Assembly (NCBI GenBank): GCA_030847615.1
Contig: JAUMIR010000001.1
Location: forward strand, 261,143,187 to 261,207,186
From: Gambelia wislizenii
Taxonomy: Eukaryota; Chordata; Lepidosauria; Squamata; Crotaphytidae
Reading direction: 5' to 3'
Length of the DNA stretch: 64,000 nt
In this document: positions 1 through 12,049 of the stretch, piece by piece
How positions within the stretch are numbered: position 1 is the first letter of the stretch
How the letters are laid out: every line of letters begins with the position of its first letter
Translations under genes and position numbers: made by a program
The notes under the pieces: generated by a model
What the model was told of the DNA's origin: nothing
The model's input: the letters and a program-made list of their open reading frames with translations, nothing else
Databases searched by the model: none

Positions 1-239
1 GATCCTAACCAACAGGGATGGCCTGGTTAATGGGGTGCAAGTGGTGGGATCCTTAAGTGTGATCATGTTCTCCTGGAGTTTGTTATACAATGCAAAGGAG
101 AAGCTAGGCATAGTCAGACACGCATTCTAGACTTTAGGAGAGCAGATTTCAATAAACTTAGGGAAATACTGGGGGCGATCCCATGGTCAAGAATACTAAA
201 AGAGAAGGGACTTCAAGACAGATGGGACTTTCTCAAAAG

Positions 240-240
<1 letters not shown>
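1..240 (+). mobile_element. CR1-like LINE fragment, endonuclease/RT linker
   Basis: The + strand carries a decayed coding stretch that resembles the linker between the endonuclease and reverse transcriptase of CR1 LINEs. The clearest run is DFRRADFNKLREILGAIPW at about 130-186, followed by a charged stretch. Upstream residues fit only with frameshifts. Both ends are open: the window edge on the left and a TCTA microsatellite on the right. It is a non-functional relic, and the CR1 assignment is from memory of the family. Confidence 0.6.
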
Positions 241-272
<32 letters not shown>

Positions 273-306
273 ACTAACTAACTATCTAACTATCTATCTA
301 TCTATG
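240..306. repeat. (TCTA)n microsatellite
   Basis: An imperfect tetranucleotide tract of TCTA units with a few TAAC units in the middle. It directly follows the CR1 fragment. Confidence 0.95.
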
Positions 307-1242
307 ACTGGATGAAAAATAAAGCCATGCAGAATCAGGATGTACAGAGTATTTTGTTTGTAGCAGCATTTTCAATGTACCACGTGCTAAGATGATTTCA
401 CTCTCTGGTGCCATGGTTTTCTCATTTGAAACCACTGACTGTTCACTACATTCAGAACCTACAAGGGGTCCTATAGCTCACACCTTTCTTTTTGTTGAGC
501 AGAAAATAATATCCTTTGAGCAACTTCTCACTTCAGCCTCATTCCAGTTTTCAGCATGCTGCAATCATACATCTTTTAAAAGCAAAGGGGATTGAAGCCT
601 TCCTGGAAATGTAGATAAAGAGGAAGTTTAATGCAGTTTTCGTCTCCTCCTAAAGCTTTAATGTGTCCTGTCACAGAGAAAATGAAACTGGGTGTATGAC
701 AATATCCTTGTCCCCATAACTACCCCCCCCCCATATATCTGGAACTGAGGATAAAAGGTTTCAGGGAAGAGGTTTATGGTTTCCGCAATTGACTTGATGG
801 CCAGCTTCTAATTTTAGAAATAATGTCCAGTTTGTCAGGGCACAAACATATTGGGAGGGAGGCACAGTACAATGTTGTCACACAGGCCTCCTTTGATACC
901 CCTATCACAATCTCACCCTATACATATAATCCTATGAGTCATGAAATAAAAGAGAGGGTGCCTTCTCAATGCCTCCTCCAGTTGCATCTCCCACACAAAG
1001 CTCCCTCTCTGCTCTTCTTCTCCCAGTGGATAAAAACCTTTTGGTTTAAACAGTCACAGAGTGATCAACTGACCATGCAAATGAGTCTATTAATGAGTGT
1101 GTGTGTGCTGTACTTTTATTCTGACTGTTATGTTTATTAAATGCTTTATAGTGTTTTAAATCACTGGTATTAGGATAGCTACTTTAATTGTGTTTTCACT
1201 TCTTTTGTTATTGTGTTTTAGCCGTACTTTGTTTCAGTCTGT
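307..1242. other. Unassigned stretch, possible LINE 3' tail
   Basis: No gene is seen. At 1025-1055 the + strand reads WIKTFWFKQ, which resembles the C-terminal end of L2-like LINE reverse transcriptases, and the T-rich DNA that follows could be an old LINE 3' UTR. The similarity is too short to be sure. Confidence 0.3.
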
Positions 1243-1423
1243 GGGCCCTTTCACACTACACAGTTATAGCATTGTGATTCTACTTTAACTGCCATGGTAA
1301 CATCCTGTGGAAACCAGGATGCTGCTCTGGTGCCTTTGACTAAACTATACATCCCAAGATTCTGAAGGATGCAGCCATTGTTAATAAAGGAGAATCATAC
1401 TACTATAATTGTGGGAAAGAGCC
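1243..1423. mobile_element. hAT-like MITE (GGGCCCTTTCACAC ends)
   Basis: The left end reads GGGCCCTTTCACAC and the right end is its imperfect inverse (GTGGGAAAGAGCC). The interior is itself roughly palindromic: CTTTAACTGCCATGG and CCTGTGGAAACC echo segments of two other copies at 38895-39105 and 42477-42670. No 8-bp duplication is recognisable. Membership of hAT is inferred from the terminus style only. Confidence 0.55.
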
Positions 1424-1455
1424 ATAAACTGTCCCGTTTCAGAAGAAAAACAGGA

Positions 1456-1480
1456 AATCAATCAATCAATCAATCAAATA
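1456..1480. repeat. (AATC)n microsatellite
   Basis: A short run of AATC units ending in AAATAAA. Bases from 1424 to about 2020 hold nothing else that I recognise. Confidence 0.9.
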
Positions 1481-2020
1481 AAATCAGAATGATTTATTTT
1501 ACTTTTCTTACATGACACTATGGCCCAAACTAATGCTTTCCTACCATGCACTAAAGATGGCAGTATATGAGAGGGTACATGTGTGTGTCCAGAACAACAT
1601 TTTCTTACATTTATTAGGAGTTTGCAAATATACTAGTGTAAATCCAAATCCAAATATGGTTTCTCATGAATAGGGATAGATGTATTTGTTAGTTTCACTT
1701 TCCCCCATATTTTAATTTCCCCTAAAATTTTCAAAGTAATTTTCACATTTTGGAAGGTTTTTATCAGAAGTGAACAGAGCAAAATTCTTAAGTGCCAGCA
1801 CTGGCAAAATTCAACATTGTGAGTATTGTCAGAACCAAGTCGTATCTACCACTATATAGTTATTGAAGCTGAGGAACCTGTTAGAAAAAAAGAAATGGCA
1901 ACCTAGTTCAGCACCATAAGCAGAGTTAAAGGGATCATTGACACTGGTGGAATTATGCTCCAGACTGGACTCGAATTCAACATGATGGCGGCCACACATA
2001 CCCGGAGCAAATCCATGTCA

Positions 2021-2290
2021 GAGTCCAGACAGCCTATTAGCCACACTGGCCTGTCCCCTTGTCCCTGGTGCTGCTGCTGCCTCCCCAACCAAGCAGCTTC
2101 CTGCAAGAGCCTGCCATTGGCCAGGCTTTTGCAGGAAGCTGCTTGGCTGGGGAGGTGGTGGTGGCAGCTCCGAAGAGGATCTATCCCCTTCTCTGCACTT
2201 TTCAGAGATCATACCATGTTTGCATGTGAACGACTGGGCTGAATCAAACCTGATCCAGCTGTCCAGACAGCAAAAGGACCAGAGGCACTC
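2021..2290. repeat. Fold-back palindromic repeat
   Basis: Arms at about 2074-2113 and 2122-2168 form a long imperfect hairpin built on GCAGCTTCCTGCAA and its inverse TTGCAGGAAGCTGC, with a centre of only about eight bases. The motif GTCCAGACAGC occurs on both sides, at about 2022 and 2261, in direct orientation. The translations of both strands here are by-products of the palindrome. It is probably a fold-back MITE, but its outer ends could not be fixed. Confidence 0.5.
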
Positions 2291-2370
2291 TGGAGTTTCT
2301 TGTGGTTTCTCTTAAAGCAGATTAATGGCTTATTAAAGTGGATTTGCTGTGTGTGTTGTCTGGACATGTC

Positions 2371-4265
2371 ACACAGGGATTCAAAACAAGCCTTCAAAGA
2401 ACTAAGACTTCAATGTTCCAGGCGTGGATGGATGAATCTTTCCATATTTTTTTCCACTGAATTTATGGGGAGAAAGTTGCACAATGACAACAGTTGCTAC
2501 TTTGGATTCAGGACATCTCAGAATTTAAGAAACCACTATCTTAGTCAATGGCACAAAATTTGGGAATATGCAGTCTTTTCTTTCAAAGTTTGTCTTAGAA
2601 GTTTGTTATTCTTGAAATACTTGGAAACCTTCTCCTTTAATCTTTTATTTTTAATCCTCTGGTAGAAATGGAATATGGTTTAGTTTCCTGTTATCAGTGA
2701 ATACATACTCAGAATTTAAACATGGACATCTCTTTTTGTGTGTGTTTTATAATGGTTTGCATATCTGTTTGTAGATTAATGATTTCAGAACATGTCAAAT
2801 TCAAATAAAATAGATGCACCTTCTGAGAACTTCTCTCTTTCTTTTCTTTTTTCTTCCGTGAAGTGCCATCTCTTCCTTTTTCCTCCCCAGACCTTAGAAG
2901 TAACTAGCAGAGACATAACTAAATTACATTACACCACACCTACAACTTAGTGAGGGATAGCACCTTTCCTTTTATGATGCGAACATAACTTTTTCTTTAC
3001 TTTTATAAGGAGCGGCATCTGGTCTCTCTAAATGGTGGACTGTCCCAGGGTTTATATGCTGGCTGGTGGGGTGTGTGTGAGAGAGAGAGCTCTTTTGAGT
3101 TTGAAGTTGATGGGAGGAGAGTGTATTATACATCACAATTCAGAAACTTGTACAATTCATTTTTTTCCCAATAACTAAAAATATAACTGTTTTGTGGGAA
3201 ATGGAAAAGTGAACATTTACTTTTTAAAGATAGAAACTGTAATGACATTTCATTGGGGGCAATAGTGGCAGAACTATAATGGTGACTAATTAATTTTAAA
3301 TGTTACTTTCCAAGCTCTGTTCTTTCCATTCAAACACCATGGCAGATTCCTGCTGAGAATGGCAACCCACGTTAGCATTCAGCTGGCAGTTGTGAAATCT
3401 TCATGCTTCTGCTCAGCTTTCTGGGAATACTGGGACATAGTGGGTTCTGGTGTATCATGGAATCAAAAACAGCACTGATATTCCATTTGTTTTCAACTGA
3501 AAACTCTCCTCTGCCTAATCTGTATGGCTTTCTGGGTAGGAACAGAATTGGATTGCTACAGTACAGCAAAGATAAAGATAGTTTGTTACAAATGTGTCAC
3601 AATTATTACCATGTCCTCCCAAGTGCCTTTGATGTAAGTGGTCCCATTAAACAGACTCAGCACTGAACATAATAGAACTAAACAATTAGGATATATTAAG
3701 GACTTATCCATTTAGGTCATTTTCATCTTAACATGCCATATTCATCTGGCTTCATTACTTGGTAAATTAAAACACAGAGAGGACAAGTGCTCAAAATAGC
3801 TCTTGCAATTACAAAAGCTTCAGAATAGAGTAGGTACAACTCAGTGACTGTTTTCTGTAACAAGAAATCAGTAACAGAAACATTTTGTCCAAAAGCAGAA
3901 TTGCTGGGAGCTCTCTACAGATGTCACATTAAGAGTCATCCTTCTGTAAATAGATAACAATAATATTCAGACTACCCATATACAGAAGGGTCCCCTCTTT
4001 TAGTGCTGTGTATAAGAAGCAGTAAATGTGGTACATGGAGTAGAGCAAATTTAGTTTGGATGTCAGGAAACACTCCCCCATCAGGGGAAAAAACAAACAG
4101 TTGAGCAGTGGAACAAATTTTCCATGAAAGTTGATTATCCATGGCTTTATTTTTAGCTCAATTCAGTAACAGGTTAATTTGTTGACCATGTGAATAAACG
4201 GACCCTAGGCTGAAATGTGTCAAACTTTAGAAAAGATACCTCCATCAATTCATGCAATATCTGTG
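2371..4265. other. Unassigned non-coding DNA
   Basis: No gene or recognisable element is seen. There is a CT-rich patch near 2825-2885 and a short GT/GA tract near 3070-3092. Confidence 0.5.
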
Positions 4266-4745
4266 CACAACAAAATTTATTTTATGCACCTACTTATTTA
4301 TTGAAGTAATATCCTGTCTTTCTATTAAAATGGTGACCAAGGGAGTTAACAAAAATATAGTATGACCCCTGATATCTGCTGGACCTGTATCCGTGGATTC
4401 ACTTATCTGCATCTGAAAAAATATGGTCTCTCTAGGCATTTTCTAGGTTCTCCACTGTGACTCTATGTCTTGGGCTGGAAGTCATTCATTTTAATAGGGT
4501 TTACTATTATCCACAGTTTCCAGTATCCACAGTAAGTCTGGGAACATATCCCCCATAGATACGGGTACGGAACAGGTAATTATATACACCATAATTAAAA
4601 CATATCAGGTAAAACACACTAATTAAAACATCTCAACATGAAAGAAGTAAGCTGCACCTCCCCCATTAAAACCTACTTCAGCACGCTTTATATAATTTTA
4701 AAATATGTTGGTTTTTTTTTAAATGGCTAGCCCGGCCTTTCTTAG
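4266..4745 (-). mobile_element. LINE 3' tail, antisense, split by a Tigger-like MITE
   Basis: The A/T-rich flanks at 4266-4350 and 4580-4720 (TTTATTTTATG..., then repeated AATTAAAACAT units) look like the antisense 3' UTR of a reptile LINE. Between them, about 4358-4578, lies sequence beginning CCCCTGATATCTGCTGGA with later copies of TATCCAC, resembling the Tigger/pogo MITEs at 11821 and 53632. The TIRs of this copy are too decayed to place exactly. Confidence 0.4.
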
Positions 4746-5170
4746 GGAGTACAGAGCATAGGAGCACCCATCAACAAGGTGATCTCTTACCTTCCTGTCC
4801 ATCATACCTGTGATGGTGGTAGGACAGAGATACAACTCTTCTAGGGATCAGAGCTTGTACAATTATTTTTAAGAACAAATACAAGAACATGCTGAAGCCA
4901 CCCACAACTCAGCAGTGGTAGAATGATGCTCTAGCATGATGCTTGAAGAGAAAACCTGTCCAGTTTTTGGTTCAAGAATGGAGGCATAGTGAATTCAAGA
5001 CAGCAGCTTATTTAATGGCATAGTGCTGGTCCAGATGTCAGCATTTAAATATGAGCAATCTAGCACTGAAGCAAACTGACTATTTACAGCAGTTTTGGAA
5101 AATCTACCTAGCCAAAGCATGCATCAATATATAAGAAATCACAGGATGATACTGGAGATTTTTAAAACTA

Positions 5171-5322
5171 TTTAGTTATTTATACTCTGCTCTTCAGCCA
5201 CAAAGCTATCAGAGCAGCTTACAAATTGTTAAGCAATAGCAATTTACACATCTACACTGCTTTAAGCAGCTTCCAATGTGTGTTAGCTAATTGCCCCCAC
5301 AAGCCGGGTACTGAGATGTATT
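5171..5322 (-). mobile_element. Sauria-type SINE 3' half, antisense
   Basis: This is the reverse complement of the 3' half of the SINE at 43470-43756. Shared pieces are AATTGTTAAGCAATAGCA, ACACATCTACACTGC, TAATTGCCCCCACAAGCCGGGTACT and a tail derived from ATTTATACTCTGCTCTTCAGCCACAAAG. It is 5'-truncated and lacks the tRNA-like head. Confidence 0.75.
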
Positions 5323-6345
5323 AGCCAATCATGAAATAAGCCATGATGGAAGACTATCATGCAAGTGCCACATAAAAACTATTCAGGTTGAACATTTTCC
5401 TTACATTTTAGATTGTTATTGTTATTAGTAGTGAGTACCAGTTAGCTGATGATAGGGTTAAAATGTTCTGGCAATGCTTAATCTGCTTTTCCTTGAGCTA
5501 AATCACTCAGCAGTTTCTAAATTTCCCCTTGATTTAACACACTTTTCCTTTAGCGTAGGTCTACCTACTGTGGCCTTATGGTCAGCCTCTGACCTTTCCC
5601 TACGTGCTCTGTGTCCCAGAACAACATCCTATCACTACTCCATTATGGAAGGCTTCAGCACATCTTTATATTAATTCTTTTTTAAAGCAAGTTTCCAAGA
5701 TCTGCCAAGGTTCTTAAAATTTGGGCAGGTGCATGTGGAAGAATGGGGTCTCTCAAAAGTCTTGCATGATTTTTGGTAGGATTAATTGTTACAGGCTAGG
5801 TTGATTGGGTTGCCAACTTTATGCCTGGGAATATACCTAAGAAGTATAGAATGTATCCTGTAGGGTACAGCATATAGGCTAGAAGAGAAAATGCAGAAAG
5901 CTAGATGTATTTGAATGTGTGTGTATATATTATTGAGAGCCTAGCAGCAGCCTAAGTCTGGGCAAAATACCTACTCAGATGTAAACAAGATAAGAGATGG
6001 GAACATCTGTACTTTTATCAACACTGTGAGATCTGTGTAGATGTGACTAATATTAACCTCCTAGCAGGTGTATGGCTGATGCAATCAGGATGGCGTGCAG
6101 CTAAAGACTTCAACTAGTCTCTGAGAGTGACGTCATATCTAAGATCTTTGTTTTGATAGGATGTTACACATGGCATCGTTAGCACCTTTGTTTTGCCTGG
6201 ACAGCAGATAGTCTGGGTGAGGCGAGGGCGGGGGGAAGGTGCCAAGAGAGAGCTAGCAATTGGACTGCTCTGCAGTCTCTATCAGACAAAGAAGTCTGCT
6301 TGATAACAGTTCCTGATAGCTGATCTCTCTCTCTCTCTCTGGTTT
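5323..6345. other. Unassigned non-coding DNA
   Basis: No gene is seen. A short (CT)n run at about 6325-6340 sits at the edge of the LINE that follows. Confidence 0.45.
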
Positions 6346-6373
6346 TCTTCACAAATGAAGATTCAGGAAGGAC

Positions 6374-7090
6374 TCATCCCACACTTTCTGCAAGCGTGCT
6401 GATGATTGAAAAGGCCAATCCGAGATAAACAAGTCCGGTTGCAGAAAGCACAGCAGAAGGTCTCCTTGGGTGATGTTTCCAGGTTGTGATCCTTTCTGTG
6501 TTGTCATTTCTCTTCAAGACTTGTTGAGCATGAGTTCTCAAATAAGGCTGCAACACTGTGGATAGTGCATCTCCATGCCTCCCGATGTGAGGCCATGGTG
6601 GACCATTGTTGGTGATCAATTTGGCCGAGCTGGAGATGTTGCTTCAAGGAGTCCTTGCATCGCTTTTTGGAGTGCCCCTCTTTTTTTTTGGAGCGATGGC
6701 AATGTGAGGATGGTGTGGTGCAGGCTGGTAAAGAACTTCCATTTTCTTCAGGTTGATTTCCAACCCAAACAGCTCTGCAGCTGTTGCGAAGCAGGATGTT
6801 AGGTGCTGCAGAGCTTGGTTGTAGGAGAACCCGAGGGGTTCTTCCGCAGACTGGAGGATACTGTTTTTGATATGTTGCCAAAGCACTGTGGGAGAAGGAT
6901 CTGTACGATGGTCTTCAAGTTTTGTTTGCAGATTTGCCTGGAAGTTGTCTCTCATGGTAGCTTGTTGAAGTTTGTTGACTTGGAGTCTCTTCTTTAAGAT
7001 GCCACCCCTCTTAGGTTTGAACTTAAGATGAAGATTTAGTTTACATCTTATGGGGTGATGATCTGTTTGGCATTCTGCATTGGGCATCAC
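6374..7090 (-). pseudogene. LINE RT remnant and C-terminal C2HC finger
   Basis: After the endonuclease the minus strand reads a linker rich in K and R (LKFKPKRGGILKKRL), then a jump into the end of an RT palm/thumb (FATAAELFGLEINLKKMEVLYQP), then WRCTIHSVAALFENS. In another frame comes the finger CAFCNRTCLSRIGLFNHQHAC. The pattern is CxxC-x12-H-x3-C, which is common at the C-termini of this LINE group and probably binds nucleic acid. The catalytic core of the RT is absent. Several frames are needed to read it. Confidence 0.7.
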
Positions 7091-7790
7091 TCAAGAATGA
7101 CGGACATCGCGAATGTTTCTCTGGCAGACTAGAACATAGTCAATGAGGTGCCAACATTTGGATTGGGGATGCATCCAGGTTGCCTCAAGCTATCTTTCTG
7201 CTGAAAGATAGTGTTTGTAATAGTCAGCTGTTGTTCTGCACAGAACTCTAGCAAGAGGCATCCGTTATCATTGCAATTTCCAACACCATGCTTGCCTAAG
7301 ACACCTTTTCCAGGCTTTGGAGTTCTTTCCAACTCTGGCATTGAAGTCACTAAGAATAATAATTTTATCTTCTACAGGGACTTTTTGTATGAGGTGGTGT
7401 AGGTCTGTGTAGAATTTGTCTTCCTCTACAGGGTTGGCTTGCATAGTTGGGGCATATATACTAAAGAGAACAACATGTGGGAGGCGTAAGGAAATAATGC
7501 AGTCAGAGCGTCCTATTGGCAAGGTTTCGAGTTTGGAGGCAATGGAGTTTTTAATCATAAAGCCTACTCCTGAAAGATGTTTTTCGGTTTTGGGTTTGCC
7601 AGACAAGTAAAGTGTGTAGCTGGCGCCGCGTTCTTTAAGGCTGCCTTCCTCATGGAGATAAACTTCACTAAGAACAGCGATGTCAATATTAAGTCATGAT
7701 AGTTCATGGGCTATTAGAGCAGAACAATGCTCAGGCCATCCACTATCTGCAGAGTCTCGCATGGTTCTGATGTTCCAGCATGCAAGCATC
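7090..7790 (-). pseudogene. LINE APE-type endonuclease, decayed
   Basis: The APE-type endonuclease nicks target DNA for target-primed reverse transcription. Reading down the minus strand in patched frames, one sees the start block near 7790-7730, then LSGVGFMIKNSIASKL, ISLRLP, FSIYAPTMQANP, DFNARVG and finally TDHHPI near 7060. The usual GDFN motif reads SDFN and the usual SDH reads TDH. At least two frame breaks separate these blocks, near 7610 and 7130. The longest uninterrupted piece is 112 residues at 7606-7268. It is dead and has no host function. The identification rests on motif order. Confidence 0.75.
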
Positions 7791-8530
7791 AGTTTATTTA
7801 CACCTTTGGAGGACAGTGTGTGCCTTTGTTTCTTTGCCTTGGTTTGACCACATCAAAAGATGCCCATTGGCCGCGGCTAGCCAACCAGGTAGATGGGGAT
7901 GAGTTTTCGTTAGACCGCCTTGTCTAGACCCCTCTCCATATGGAGCAAGCAGTGCTCTCCTTATAAAAGGCTGCTTGGTCATTCAGAATGCTGCCAAACA
8001 AGACTGTCATCTCCTCGGTCAGCCTCAAGCGACCAAAGTCCTGAACTGCCTGCACACAGGGTTGGGTCTGCAGCTTCCAGTGCATCTTTACACCTGCCGT
8101 TTCATCCTTCACCTATCGCTACAGGGCTTTTTTTGGAACTGGATTTGTCCTTCGAGCCTGTGCAATGGATTTTTCTGGTGGAGCGCAGCGTGCACAGAAC
8201 TGGCCTCACCTTTTAACCCAAAGGTTCATGTGCTGTGGCCTTGCAAGTATGGATGGTAGCAGCGAGGTCCTCGGGTCGTAGGTTTGATTAGAGTTTCCTT
8301 CTCTTAGATGGTTGACCTTACAGGGTTGGATGAGCACCATCTGGTCGGGTTTGGGATTAGAGTTTTCCTTCTCCTAGGGTAGTTTCCATAAGGCTAGAGA
8401 GCCCATCCTGCCCTTTGACACTCTTTGTCAGACTCTTCGGTTTTGACCTGTCTGGCATGGGAGACCCTACCGGTGGCTTTATGCCACCACCAGTGTAGTT
8501 CAAAACATCATTAGGGTATGCAAGCCTCTC

Positions 8531-10005
8531 TCCCATGACAAGGGGACATCAATGGAGAGGTGATAGCTGATAAACTGCTGAGAAATGCAGAAAGATATGC
8601 TGAGAGATAGTAGTGGTAAGAGAAACATCTAGGCTATGTGGAAATAGATATATGTCTTATTATGATTGTAAAAAGATGTTAAAGAGATGAAGAGAGATAA
8701 GGCTTCAGTACGTATGAGAGTGTAACATCTTACTTGCTGTATGCTGTAATGCAATGAATGTACGATGCCTTACATGAAACGTAATGTGATGAAAGAAGCA
8801 CCCAGACATTGACATGTCTGTGCTTCTCCATTAGGGAAAATATATCTTTGAATGCATATAATAAATAGCCTAAAAGATTGCTAAAGGGCCTGCTCATCAT
8901 CCCATATCCTGAGATTCCAATACTTAAGGTTGCTCAAGTGGCATGTTGATACTAACTCTGCCTGTCTGGTTTTAACCACCAACATGAATTGGATGCCCAG
9001 CTGGCCAGACAGCGATAATGGTACCCCAGACGGAATACAGACTAGTTTAAGAGTGTCAAAGGGCCCTCAGTCCTTAAATCTAAAGAGATAGGGGTGGGGG
9101 ACCAGGCTAGCAAATCTTGTTGGTCTGTGCCCATAATAATAATAATAAAAGTTTCATCCTCAAGTGAGGGAGGACAGAACTGAGAAACTGGTAGATGTTG
9201 GTCCAGGATTGGTGTTTGGAATAAGTGAGGCTGAAGCTTATTTGAGACTCATCTAGGAATACTTGCTCAACTGGGAAGCAACAAGCAAATAAGAAAGTGC
9301 AGTAGTTTTGTAGGTGAGGTGAAAGCAGTGGAATCTGGGTCTAAAATGAGATGCAAAACAGAAGGTTGTTCCAAAGACCAAGGGTGAAATGACATGTGAA
9401 ATACAGTTCCATGTGAAACGCAGTTCTGCCAGTTTAAAAATGAAAAGCAAGCCAAAGGGAGTTGGTGTTCTTAAGTGGTGGGGTGGGGACTGCTTAATTT
9501 ATATTTATTTATTTTATCTCTAGCCATTTTCTACATAAAATTGTTCCCTGTCTTGAAGTTTTTCCATGGCATCCCATTGTGTGGGTAAAAAAGCCCTATT
9601 CTGTGTTGCAAATGGTATGGTGCTACCATTCCATGTAGGCATAGATGTTGGGTTGAGTTATAGTGTCTTCCTATCTCTTGGGGCAGAAAATAGGCTGAGA
9701 CACAATTACCTGCCCAAGGCTACCTGAGGACAAGCCAATATAATGTGAGACACTTGGGATTAATATGCTATCGGAAGCACTGATGGTAATGTTCTGAGTG
9801 TTTTTTTTTTAATCTCTTGTCACCTAGTGGATATAAATCAGTAAACTTTAAGCACCATCGTGTTGAACATTCTCCCAGGGCCAAGGAACTTTTCACAGGG
9901 TGCACATGCAGTGCATTTGCTTCATTTCAAAACATTTACACACTACTTTAATGTGAATTAGGGCTCTAAATAAAAGAAGGCTATAGGTATCTATGGATAG
10001 TTCAA
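8531..10005. other. Unassigned DNA with (AAT)n and possible MIR relic
   Basis: No gene is seen. There is an AAT tract at 9134-9149. A stretch at 9680-9750 (CCTGCCCAAGGCTACCTGAGG) resembles an antisense MIR core but is very weak. Confidence 0.4.
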
Positions 10006-10009
10006 GATT

Positions 10010-10614
10010 TCCCATGCTTTGGCTCAGTCATTAATCAGAATGGAGACTGCAGTCAAGAAATCAGAAGAAGACTAGGACTTGGAAGGGCAGCTATGAAGAA
10101 ACTAGACAACATCCTGAAGTGTCAAGATATATCATTGAATACTAAAGTTAGGATTGTCCATGCCATCCTATTTCCATCTTCTATGTATGATTGTGAAACT
10201 GGACAGTGAAGAAGAGTGGTAGGAAGAAAATCAACTCATTAGAAATGTGGTGCTGGAGACAAGTTCTACAGATACTGTGGACTGCTAAAAAGACAAATCA
10301 AGTTTGAACTCCCCCTAGAACTCCCCCCAAGATGATTAAACTGAGTCTGTCATACTTTGGCCATATCATGAGAAGACATGTCCACTAGAAAAAACAATAA
10401 TGCTTGGTAAGAGAGAAAGCAGTAGGAAAAGAGGAAGACCACATTCCAGGTGGAGAGACTCAATCCAGGAAGCCATGATCTTGAGTCTGCTAAACCTAAG
10501 CAGGGCAGTTGATGATAGGGTGACTTGGAAGTCTCTCATTCATAGGGTCACCATAAGTCAAAGTTGACTTGATGGCAGTTGTTAACAACAACAACAACAA
10601 CAACAACAACAAGT
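10010..10614 (+). mobile_element. L2 LINE 3' end
   Basis: This is the 3' end of an L2 element. The + strand can be read, with frameshifts, as the end of the L2 ORF2: KTIMLGKRESSRKRGRPHSRW, then DSIQEAMILSLLNLSRAVDDRV. The 3' UTR ends GGTCACCATAAGTCAAAGTTGACTTGATGGCAGTT and then a (CAA)n tail at 10586-10612. It is 5'-truncated and inactive. The antisense copy at 14248-14900 covers the same region. Confidence 0.85.
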
Positions 10615-11818
10615 GTCTACTAGTCATTATAGCTGTGTGTTCCTTTCAGTTTCAGAGGGAGTGTGTCTCTTAATACATGCTGCTGGGGTGCCTGAACGTG
10701 TGGCTTCACTTTTGTCCTTCTTCTGGGCTTCCCATGAGGCATCTAATGGGCCACTGTGAGAAACAGAATGCTGCACTAAACCTAGGTGTTTGATTCTGAA
10801 GGTATGTTCTCCATGCTGCACAATGACCCCAAGGATGCTACCCTGATAAATGCCCTAAAATATTGGTGAACATATTCCAGGGGGGTCAGGGGACAATTTT
10901 TTTTTGCCCCTGAGGCCCACTGCAGGATGCTCTAGGTCTGAAAACACAACAAAACAAAGCACATAACAGCCCCCCCCCGAAAGCAAACAACCCCCTGAAA
11001 AACTCATTTTTGGTGGGGGAGGGATAACCAAGGCATGGGGGAAGCTGTGCTTTGTTTTGCTGTGAAATTGCCACACCTTACGTTTTGCAGGGGTGGATTT
11101 TTTTAAAATCCCCACTATGGAAGGAATTGGAGTATTAGGGGCTGGGGGAAAAAAAAAAGAACTTCAGCGGCTGCATGTAACCCACAGCATACATTTTGTG
11201 CACCACTATCCTAAAATGAACTCTGGAGATAATGCAGATCCATTTTCAGGGTAGGAGAGTGCAGTCATTCAGGCATCAGAAGCAAAAACACCCCCAGCTG
11301 TCACTGACAGTGTCATGGCTGGATTGGCCTTGAGCTACACAGCAGATGTGGGATTTGATGCTGAGTCACCACTTGCAGACTCAGTGTTCAGTCTGCTCTA
11401 CCAAAGTGGGTGTGCAGGTTTAAAGAACCAGCATGAAATAACAAAAGGGATCATACAGACATTGCAAGGCTATTTTCTGAAGTGTTTCAGCAGAACATAG
11501 TTTTACAGTAATAGTATATTGTCAAAAACTAGGGCTGAAAGGGAAAAGGCTAGCCTGGATTCTCCAGCTGTATTTGCTGCTGGTGAAGTAGGGGAAGGTG
11601 GATATCCTTGAATAGATTCAGAAGGAGATCTCTACAATATTTTGAAGAAAGAGAAGCAGAAAATTTGAAGAAAAATCTTGGAGAAATAGTCAACTCAAGT
11701 TAATATTGGATGAAACTCTATAATTTGTTCATACTGGGGGATAAAGGAGAGAAGGGGCTAAGAGAGGAGAACTCACTGGGAGGAAGAGAGCCAGACCTAT
11801 TGATTCCTTTAACAAGAA
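10615..11818. other. Unassigned non-coding DNA
   Basis: Nothing recognised. Homopolymer runs of C (10973-10979) and A (11149-11158) are present. Open frames on the minus strand around 10855-11115 show no family features. Confidence 0.45.
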
Positions 11819-11820
11819 TA

Positions 11821-12049
11821 CAGTGGGCCCTCGGTATCTGCTGGGGTTTACTTCCAGGACATCCCCATGGATACCAAAATATCTTAATGCTCAAGACCCA
11901 TTATATACAATGGCATAGTAAAATGGCATCCCTTATATAAAATGCCAAACAGCATGCTTTACTTTTTGGATCCTGCCCTTCTGAATATTTTTGAGCCGTG
12001 GTTGGTTGAATTTGTGGATGCAGAACCTATGGATATGTAGGTGTGACTG
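11821..12049. mobile_element. Tigger/pogo MITE with TA duplication
   Basis: A 229-bp element. It begins CAGTGGGCCCTCGGTATC and ends GTGTGACTG, and is flanked by TA on both sides (11819-11820 and 12050-12051). TIRs of the CAGT...ACTG form with a TA duplication are typical of Tigger/pogo mariners. The interior (GGATACCAAAAT, TGCTCAAGACCCATTATAT) is shared with the copy at 53632-53844. It has no transposase. Confidence 0.85.

Larger units (their letters stand above)
6346..8530 (-). mobile_element. LINE with GVGF-type endonuclease and C2HC finger
   Basis: On the minus strand the order is 5' region (8530-7800), endonuclease (about 7790-7090), a short remnant of the reverse transcriptase (about 6800-6700) and a C-terminal C2HC finger (about 6475-6390). 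Most of the RT is missing, so the copy has a large internal deletion. A second copy of the finger end lies at 14905-15065 on the + strand. The endonuclease resembles the proteins often annotated craniofacial development protein 2-like. I place the element in the CR1/L2 group of LINEs without being sure of the clade. Confidence 0.75.
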
